The notes under the pieces are model-generated. The model had not been told where the DNA came from, ran no database searches, and saw nothing but the letters and a program-made list of their open reading frames with translations. Position numbers and translations under genes: made by a program. From Ostrinia nubilalis (lineage: Eukaryota > Arthropoda > Insecta > Lepidoptera > Crambidae), in contig NC_087109.1 in the NCBI RefSeq assembly GCF_963855985.1, forward strand, positions 8,824,001 to 8,888,000: DNA of 64,000 nucleotides. Reading direction: 5' to 3'. This document shows, in pieces, positions 56,790 through 64,000 of this stretch. Position 1 is the stretch's first letter, and every line of letters begins with the position of its first letter.

Positions 56790-57617
56790 ATCGATTAGTT
56801 TCGTAAATTTGATTAAATTTCGGCATTCTTCGGGGAGGTCTCTCTCTTGCTGTGAGATATTCTGTAACTACAGTTACGCTGTGACTAAAAACTTGTGTAG
56901 CTGCTTTCACATTCATTTTCCTATCTTTTTCAACATATATGACTGTGTTCATCAGTAAGTTTATGTAGAAGTTTCAATTCTCCATAGGATTTATCGGCTT
57001 CTTATACTTTTTGGTAATATTCCCATTTGTTTTTTTCGCTCTTCTCTTCAAAATCGTAGTATTTCAAATCTTTTGTAAGTAGGTTATTTCTTACTCCCTT
57101 AATTAACTGTAGGACATCAAAGAGTGGGGTATTTTTGATTTCCCTATTTCAATGATTTCCTTTTTCCATTCCTTTTTTTAATAGATTTTTTATCTTCTAT
57201 TAGTTCATCTATTACACCAACATTTACTGTGCTATGATCACAGACACAAAATGTTCAGTCCTGTGCTTTGAACATAATTTATAACATTAATTAAAATGAC
57301 TTTAAATTGGCTCTTATTGATTGCGTTCCCTAAATAATAAGCAATGGTTTGCTAACTCTTTTTAGCCCTTTCACCATGAAAACTAGTACATGGTGTGCTA
57401 TTTTTTGCCATCACTTGTAAACCCCCTAAGCTGGTGTTTTGTAGCATTATAATTAATGTATTTGGAGGGATGTTGATATTTCATCAAAAATTAGGCTGCA
57501 TAACCGATCTTCCGGGCGTAACTCCTTGACTGTATCTCTCATTTTTAAGAAGATACATTTGTTTGGCTCCAAATTTTTTAAAGATTTTGTGGATGAAACC
57601 AAAGGCATGGTTTTTAT
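56790..57617 (-). pseudogene. P-element/THAP9-type transposase relic
   Basis: Minus frames, in order, read NKCIFLKMRDTVKELRPEDR and LCSLIFDEIS (first catalytic block), SFHGERAKK, then SLMSY- and LRE-type remnants matching an FDxxHLLKGxRNNLL-like block, and KMNVKAATQVFSHSVTVVTE near 56830-56910. Many stops and frame changes. The C-terminal part is a 93-codon open frame at 56671-56952. Confidence 0.65.
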
Positions 57618-58166
57618 TCGTTTTTTTTGTGAAGCTGAACGGCGTTTTATGAGCTCGGACTTCAGTTTCTCGTATTTGTCTGTTGTAGGTGGGTTGGTGA
57701 TTATAATATCTTTCACCTGGATGGCATGGTGGTCCAGCTCTGCAACCAAATAATAAAATTTGGTCTCGTCCTTAGTGATTCCAGAATTGCCAATAGCTGG
57801 TTCATTGCATTCTTTGTACTCAAGTAATGTCAACAACAAATGTGATTTGAAGACTTCTGTTGTTGGTGTTAAGTAGGGAAATTGGAACAGTAGTTTTATA
57901 ATTTTGTTTTGCGATGTTTGTAGTTTTTTCAAGTTCGTTTTGGGAGCGCTACCGTAAACTTCGATCAAATAATCCAGGTGGGGTTTCACTACGGAGTTGT
58001 ATATAGTGTACCGAACAGACATGGGGAAGCAGCGAACGTTGCCACGGAGAATAGACATAAGGGATGTTAATTTAGAACGAGTCTTTTCGATGTGAGGTTT
58101 CCAGGTGAGGCGGTTGTCAAGCGTATAATAATGAAGGGTTATTTGCCAATAACCAAAAAATAACAA
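57453..58166 (-). pseudogene. Chimeric open frame: Jockey RT tail, gag piece, P transposase piece
   Basis: One 237-codon frame contains three unrelated element fragments. Residues 16-115 are a Jockey-type reverse-transcriptase tail (LDNRLTWKPHIEKTRSKLTS, VVKPHLDYLIEVYGSA). Residues 129-180 look like an LTR-retrotransposon gag (DETKFYYLVAELDHHA, PPTTDKYEKLKSELIKR). Residues 184-237 look like P-element transposase (RDTVKELRPEDRLCSLIFDE). The frame has stayed open, by chance or because the joins are recent. No sign of a promoter or a real gene. Confidence 0.7.
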
Positions 58167-58858
58167 AATGATTTTAAATTGTCATAACTGTGATCATAAA
58201 ATTGGTGGACAAACTGCAGCACCATATTGAATACCGTAAAGTCATTTAATGTGGGCTGTTGATTCCCACAGTAATTTAAAATCATTCCAGTAGTCAGTTT
58301 TCGCCTCTTGCATTCTTCAGAGAACATAGACAGATTGACACTTATGTTTAGATTGTCCGGATTTTTTTTCTTTTTGCCTATGTTTTTGGCTAAGATGAAC
58401 TGCTGGTCACCTACAGCTCCAGCAAGTTTTGGTTTACTCCAATAGCATGTTGTTGATGTAGTAGAAGGTTCATCAGACCTTTTTATAAGCCAAATGGCAA
58501 AACAGATTGCATGTTTGCATCCTCCTGCAGAAGCTGCGCAGTCGTTGCATTCTACCGTGACTATCTTTTCGGCAGATTCGTCAATGACAGCTGAAACTTG
58601 GTACAACTTCGCTTTCACTTTATGTTCGGGTGTTACCCTGCATTTAACGGTGCATGAGTTTCCTTCTCTCTTGATTTCTACATATCCTACGGCTGTGTCG
58701 ACATAGGCTTCCCGTGATGCTAGTAATGCCTTAGCACTACGTATCTCTGCAACATTGTAGCATTCATTCTCGTGCATGTACTGCAATAGCATGAAATAAT
58801 CGACTTTCGGCAAATTCCTGCTATCGGCAACTAAATATCCTTCAGTGTAAAGAGCAGG
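58139..58858 (-). pseudogene. SWIM zinc-finger protein fragment, copy 1
   Basis: The open frame (no ATG at the boundary; reading ALYTEGYLVADSRNLPKVDY) contains a SWIM-like zinc-binding motif, CNDCAASAGGCKHA (C-x2-C-x6-C-x-H), and a following CYWSKPKL block. This arrangement is seen in a large insect family of unknown role, often followed by a YqaJ-type nuclease domain. The C-terminus is cut at the duplication boundary and ends in foreign residues (FLVIGK). 5' end also truncated. Confidence 0.6.
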
Positions 58859-59064
58859 GCTTCTTTATTCTAAAATTATAGGCGCTGATGAATTTCACAA
58901 TTTTTATTGACGACTTACAAGTAATAGCACATTACACGTTTGTTGCAGACACACAAGCCAGGTGTGGGTAGAAGCGGATGAAGATTTTGGAAGAAATAGA
59001 AATAGAGTACAATGAGGAGGACTGGTTGTGGAGCCTAGGGTCTGATCACAACTGCATTTCCATT

Positions 59065-59721
59065 CTAAGTGAGTAGGTGTCTGAGGCAGCTAAGAATGGA
59101 AAGTGCAGTCATGATGATGAGGACTGTGACAATTAGAGGAAGCCAATTCATGAAGGTGTGCCACAGCCCATAAGTGAGAGGGCTGTTCGGTTCACTCTCG
59201 GAGAAATGATCCTCTTGGATAAGGTCAAGTTTTTCATACGGCACAATAGTTCTAGAGAAGGACAGTCCTGTGGTGTTCACAGAGACAAGGTCATATAGCT
59301 CAGTATGATATACCTGGCCATCACATCTGAATAGGTGAGTCTTCATGTGGACAGTTGGGGGGAAGCTAAAAGTGGCATCAGATGATGGGGAGGTGCCAGA
59401 AAAACTGAGCAGAATCTGTGCATTTAGGTGTGAGATTTCCCAGACCATGATTTGCATATTATTGCAGATATGAACTGTGGATGGTAAAGGTAACTCACGG
59501 TCACACCTAATCCTAATAGTTGAACTGCCTGATTGTCTCCATGAGATCATTGAGTTTTTGGGGTCTAGAGACACAGTGTAACCTAGTTCTGAGGGCCTGT
59601 GACATAGGTTGGATAATGATTTCATGAATGATTTGGGATAACGACATATGCTAGGTCTCTCCCAATCAGGTGCACAGGATACATCCTGGGACATAAAGTT
59701 CACTGACCCATCTGCAAACAC
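59065..59721 (-). pseudogene. Envelope Gc C-terminal part, frame-shifted, copy 1
   Basis: The 218-codon frame is the continuation of the envelope reading frame after a shift in a G5 run near 59731-59735. It carries cysteine-rich ectodomain residues and a C-terminal membrane anchor (LPLIVTVLIIMTALSIL). It overlaps the upstream frame by 56 bp. Confidence 0.7.
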
Positions 59722-61618
59722 TTGATAGTCCCCCTAGCATGGATGCAGTTGGCTTCAAGCTGAATAAGGACTCATGACATAGCCAGAGGCCACGTCTGTC
59801 AGAGTATAGGGCATAAAAATCCTTCAGCATCCCAGTGGACTTATCATTTAAGGAGTCCATCAAGCAGCCTGGAGGGACAGTTATGTGTCCTCCATGAGAA
59901 CCTCCATGGGATACAGAGTAAACCATCACTGCCTCTTCATCCTTGTGAACCACATTGAATCCAAACATTTTGCAACCCCATCCAAAAGTACAGTATCCAT
60001 AGATCTTCAAACAAGAGGAGTAGTTTGGGATACTAGTATTGAGACCCAGTGCTGATCCCAAAGCCGTGTCATTTGATTTGAATGGCAACACAGTTAATCC
60101 ACAACTAGTAATCTTGTCACAGGATTTCCACTGGCAATAATAATCATCCCTGTGATTTAATGTCCAGGGTGCTGTCTTGAATAGCGGCTCTAGCTGAGCA
60201 CTATAGAGGACTGATTCTCTTCTAATAGCAACAGAGCCAAGGTCTATAACCTCTGAATCAGCCATCTCTATGGTGTACACAAATCGGAGGTGAGTTGAGT
60301 CATATTGAGAGCCTAGGCTGTAGGAATCAACCGAAACAGGCCTGCATAGTAATATAAGGAAGAAGAACTTTAATACGCTGATTCTTACCTGTCTTATGCT
60401 GGCATTTATGTGTGATTGATCTTCCATCAGAGACACTACTTTATTCCCATCATCCCCATAGTATTCCTCAAGATCCATCTCATAATGACAGCTAGCATAT
60501 TTCAAAAAACCTTTCTTCCCGTTCACAATAACACCCTTCTGCAACTTTACCATCCATAGGACCGTAATCACAAAAGTTAGAATCAGTAGACCAATAGCAA
60601 CCCACTGTCCAATTATCACGGCCCCTAGTTTATATTGCTCGCAGTTACTATTGGACAGTCCACTTCTTAGCAAAATATCACACTCTTTCGAAAATACAAA
60701 GGATTGCTGGCATGATGGAGATTTGAGTATGATGGGTCCAAAGAATGTCCTGGATTCAATTTGTGAGCATGTCATTTTCATGGATCCTGCTATAGTGATT
60801 ACTGTCATTTCACCAGGGCAGTGAGAGAAAATGATTCGGTCTTGGACTTGTTCAGCATTGCAGGAAGGGACACCTTTTCTGTTAGAAAGGGACATGTCTG
60901 ACAGTGCTGCTAATTCTGGACCGCTTCTGATAACCCCTGATTTGGAAACCATGGAACGATCTCCTACATCACCAGTCTGCAGCAATAAGCTCATTGGAGG
61001 GTTGACTCTATGTGGACCAGAACGACTTTCCATAGAGAATTTGCCTGCTGTGTTTGATTTCCAGTTATTCCCATCAATAGTTCTGGGAGTTCGTGTCGTT
61101 TCAGAGTAATCTTCCATCCAAACTGTGGGAGATTTACGAAGCGTAGATTCTAGTTCGTCAATTCTTAAACCTCCTACTAGTCCATAAAGGACAAGCATCA
61201 CCATCAACTCAAGCCCAGGTGTCGCCATAGTGACTAAAGAGACACTGGTGCGGAGGATAGCAGTATCAGTTTCCACCTTAGTAACAAGTATTAATTTATT
61301 TACCCGACTATGTGTGAGCCTACCTCCCAGGGCGAGAAGATCTATAATTTCCTCCTGCATTTTCAACAATTCAGTTTCAGTGTTAGTGGTTGGGAGCATA
61401 TCATCTACGAAGGTATTGTTAAGTATTGATGATGCACGTGGATATAAATCCTTATATTTATCAGCAAGATCTATGAGACAACGCGTAGCCAGGTACGAGG
61501 ATGACTTGAGACCATAGGTAACAGTGTTTAACTGTATACATTTAATGTGGTCTTGAGCTTTTGTAGCTTCAGCAATGCTTTTAACCACATCTTCAGTTAA
61601 TTGTGCCACAACTGGCAC
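59666..61618 (-). pseudogene. BEL/Pao RT fragment fused to phlebovirus-type envelope, copy 1
   Basis: The 650-codon frame has two parts. Residues 1-117 match the end of a BEL/Pao reverse transcriptase (TYGLKSSSYLATRCL; FVDD catalytic motif in NNTFVDDMLP). Residues from about 142 are a two-subunit envelope: a hydrophobic leader (LELMVMLVLYGLVGGL), a Gn-like ectodomain, a membrane segment (VAIGLLILTFVITVLWMV), a second leader (LKFFFLILLC) and a Gc-like ectodomain with a WGC-x3-FGF-type loop. This order fits the phlebovirus-type class II fusion proteins captured by some BEL/Pao elements. RNase H and integrase are missing between the parts, so an internal deletion joined them in frame. The frame ends early because of the shift in the G5 run. 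Confidence 0.7.
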
Positions 61619-62312
61619 AAAATGATTTTAAATTGTCATAACTGTGATCATAAAATTGGTGGACAAACTGCAGCACCAAATTGAATACCGTAAAGTCATT
61701 TAATGTGGGCTGTTGATTCCCACAGTAATTTAAAATCATTCCAGTAGTCAGTTTTCGCCTCTTGCATTCTTCAGAGAACATAGACAGATTGACACTTATG
61801 TTTAGATTGTCCGGATTTTTTTTCTTTTTGCCTATGTTTTTGGCTAAGATGAACTGCTGGTCACCTACAGCTCCAGCAAGTTTTGGTTTACTCCAATAGC
61901 ATGTTGTTGATGTAGTAGAAGGTTCATCAGACCTTTTTATAAGCCAAATGGCAAAACAGATTGCATGTTTGCATCCTCCTGCAGAAGCTGCGCAGTCGTT
62001 GCATTCTACCGTGACTATCTTTTCGGCAGATTCGTCAATGACAGCTGAAACTTGGTACAACTTCGCTTTCACTTTATGTTCGGGTGTTACCCTGCATTTA
62101 ACGGTGCATGAGTTTCCTTCTCTCTTGATTTCTACATATCCTACGGCTGTGTCGACATAGGCTTCCCGTGATGCTAGTAATGCCTTAGCACTACGTATCT
62201 CTGCAACATTGTAGCATTCATTCTCGTGCATGTACTGCAATAGCATGAAATAATCGACTTTCGGCAAATTCCTGCTATCGGCAACTAAATATCCTTCAGT
62301 GTAAAGAGCAGG
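61593..62312 (-). pseudogene. SWIM zinc-finger protein fragment, copy 2
   Basis: Identical to copy 1 except one residue (Leu for Met in the TVFNxVLQF stretch) and the C-terminus (SFCASCGTIN), which here runs into the reverse-transcriptase part of the other unit. It shows that the duplication junction lies inside this reading frame. Confidence 0.6.
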
Positions 62313-62518
62313 GCTTCTTTATTCTAAAATTATAGGCGCTGATGAATTTCACAATTTTTATTGACGACTTACAAGTAATAGCACATTACACGTTTGTTGC
62401 AGACACACAAGCCAGGTGTGGGTAGAAGCGGATGAAGATTTTGGAAGAAATAGAAATAGAGTACAATGAGGAGGACTGGTTGTGGAGCCTAGGGTCTGAT
62501 CACAACTGCATTTCCATT

Positions 62519-63175
62519 CTAAGTGAGTAGGTGTCTGAGGCAGCTAAGAATGGAAAGTGCAGTCATGATGATGAGGACTGTGACAATTAGAGGAAGCCAA
62601 TTCATGAAGGTGTGCCACAGCCCATAAGTGAGAGGGCTGTTCGGTTCACTCTCGGAGAAATGATCCTCTTGGATAAGGTCAAGTTTTTCATACGGCACAA
62701 TAGTTCTAGAGAAGGACAGTCCTGTGGTGTTCAGAGAGACAAGGTCATATAGCTCAGTATGATATACCTGGCCATCACATCTGAATAGGTGAGTCTTCAT
62801 GTGGACAGTTGGGGGGAAGCTAAAAGTGGCATCAGATGATGGGGAGGTGCCAGAAAAACTGAGCAGAATCTGTGCATTTAGGTGTGAGATTTCCCAGACC
62901 ATGATTTGCATATTATTGCAGATATGAACTGTGGATGGTAAAGGTAACTCACGGTCACACCTAATCCTAATAGTTGAACTGCCTGATTGTCTCCATGAGA
63001 TCATTGAGTTTTTGGGGTCTAGAGACACAGTGTAACCTAGTTCTGAGGGCCTGTGACATAGGTTGGATAATGATTTCATGAATGATTTGGGATAACGACA
63101 TATGCTAGGTCTCTCCCAATCAGGTGCACAGGATACATCCTGGGACATAAAGTTCACTGACCCATCTGCAAACAC
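62519..63175 (-). pseudogene. Envelope Gc C-terminal part, frame-shifted, copy 2
   Basis: Same as copy 1 with one substitution (Leu for Val in LVSxNTTGLS). The same frameshift separates it from the upstream part. Confidence 0.7.
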
Positions 63176-63998
63176 TTGATAGTCCCCCTAGCATGGATGC
63201 AGTTGGCTTCAAGCTGAATAAGGACTCATGACATAGCCAGAGGCCACGTCTGTCAGAGTATAGGGCATAAAAATCCTTCAGCATCCCAGTGGACTTATCA
63301 TTTAAGGAGTCCATCAAGCAGCCTGGAGGGACAGTTATGTGTCCTCCATGAGAACCTCCATGGGATACAGAGTAAACCATCACTGCCTCTTCATCCTTGT
63401 GAACCACATTGAATCCAAACATTTTGCAACCCCATCCAAAAGTACAGTATCCATAGATCTTCAAACAAGAGGAGTAGTTTGGGATACTAGTATTGAGACC
63501 CAGTGCTGATCCCAAAGCCGTGTCATTTGATTTGAATGGCAACACAGTTAATCCACAACTAGTAATCTTGTCACAGGATTTCCACTGGCAATAATAATCA
63601 TCCCTGTGATTTAATGTCCAGGGTGCTGTCTTGAATAGCGGCTCTAGCTGAGCACTATAGAGGACTGATTCTCTTCTAATAGCAACAGAGCCAAGGTCTA
63701 TAACCTCTGAATCAGCCATCTCTATGGTGTACACAAATCGGAGGTGAGTTGAGTCATATTGAGAGCCTAGGCTGTAGGAATCAACCGAAACAGGCCTGCA
63801 TAGTAATATAAGGAAGAAGAACTTTAATACGCTGATTCTTACCTGTCTTATGCTGGCATTTATGTGTGATTGATCTTCCATCAGAGACACTACTTTATTC
63901 CCATCATCCCCATAGTATTCCTCAAGATCCATCTCATAATGACAGCTAGCATATTTCAAAAAACCTTTCTTCCCGTTCACAATAACACCCTTCTGCAA
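63120..63998 (-). pseudogene. Envelope upstream part, copy 2, cut by window end
   Basis: The 292 visible codons are identical to the matching part of copy 1 and include the second leader and Gc-like ectodomain. The reverse-transcriptase part, if present, lies beyond the right edge. Confidence 0.7.
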
Positions 63999-64000
63999 CT

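Larger units (their letters stand above)
58164..63998. repeat. 3,454-bp direct tandem duplication, second copy cut by window end
   Basis: C58164 corresponds to C61618 and all following landmarks (59065/62519, 59721/63175) are offset by exactly 3,454 bp. Only two differences were seen: CCATATTG against CCAAATTG near 58229/61683, and GTTCACAG against GTTCAGAG near 59279/62733. The unit holds a SWIM-type gene fragment and an RT-envelope pseudogene. Confidence 0.9.

Overview
The window looks like moth or butterfly (Lepidoptera) nuclear DNA. It is AT-rich, has a spliced gene with short exons in long introns, and is dominated by transposable elements. These include short Helitron copies of a kind abundant in Lepidoptera, many TA- and TTA-flanked MITEs, Jockey-like, BEL/Pao and gypsy-like relics, and P, Merlin, Harbinger and mariner-type relics. 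No bacterial or plasmid signal is seen.

1-24.7 kb, minus strand: the first ten coding exons of one host gene, the exportin-2 / CSE1L (CAS) orthologue, which recycles importin-alpha from nucleus to cytoplasm. The exons join in phase over 1,527 nt (509 codons). The other half lies beyond the left edge. Introns 1 to 9 are packed with nested elements. In intron 6, about 5.2 kb is a minisatellite that contains 13 truncated copies of the donor-side 131 nt of exon 6. Each copy keeps its splice donor, and 12 of them carry the same 1-nt deletion.

24.7-35 kb: no host gene recognised. It holds a dispersed repeat, a possible 1.4-kb TIR element, a Merlin (IS1595-like) transposase relic, and a 109-bp tandem array that grew out of the 3' end of a mariner-type transposase relic.

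35.1-45.4 kb: a very homogeneous higher-order satellite. The 1,259-bp unit is made of five variant monomers, many carrying a TATAAAAG box, and the array is interrupted by a 1.15-kb foldback element.

45.6-49.7 kb: a second tandem array with an acidic reading frame on the minus strand, then an open frame that joins seven 24-residue repeats to part of a RAG1/Transib-like transposase ending at a nonsense codon.

49.7-58.1 kb: a graveyard of Harbinger, gypsy protease, P-type transposase, BEL/Pao integrase end plus LTR (in a ~1.03-kb direct duplication), mariner, Jockey and gag fragments.

58.16-64 kb: a 3,454-bp direct tandem duplication, nearly identical between copies and cut by the window end. 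Each unit carries a truncated SWIM zinc-finger gene, and a BEL/Pao reverse-transcriptase fragment fused in frame to a phlebovirus-type envelope gene. Both copies share the same frameshift in the envelope gene.
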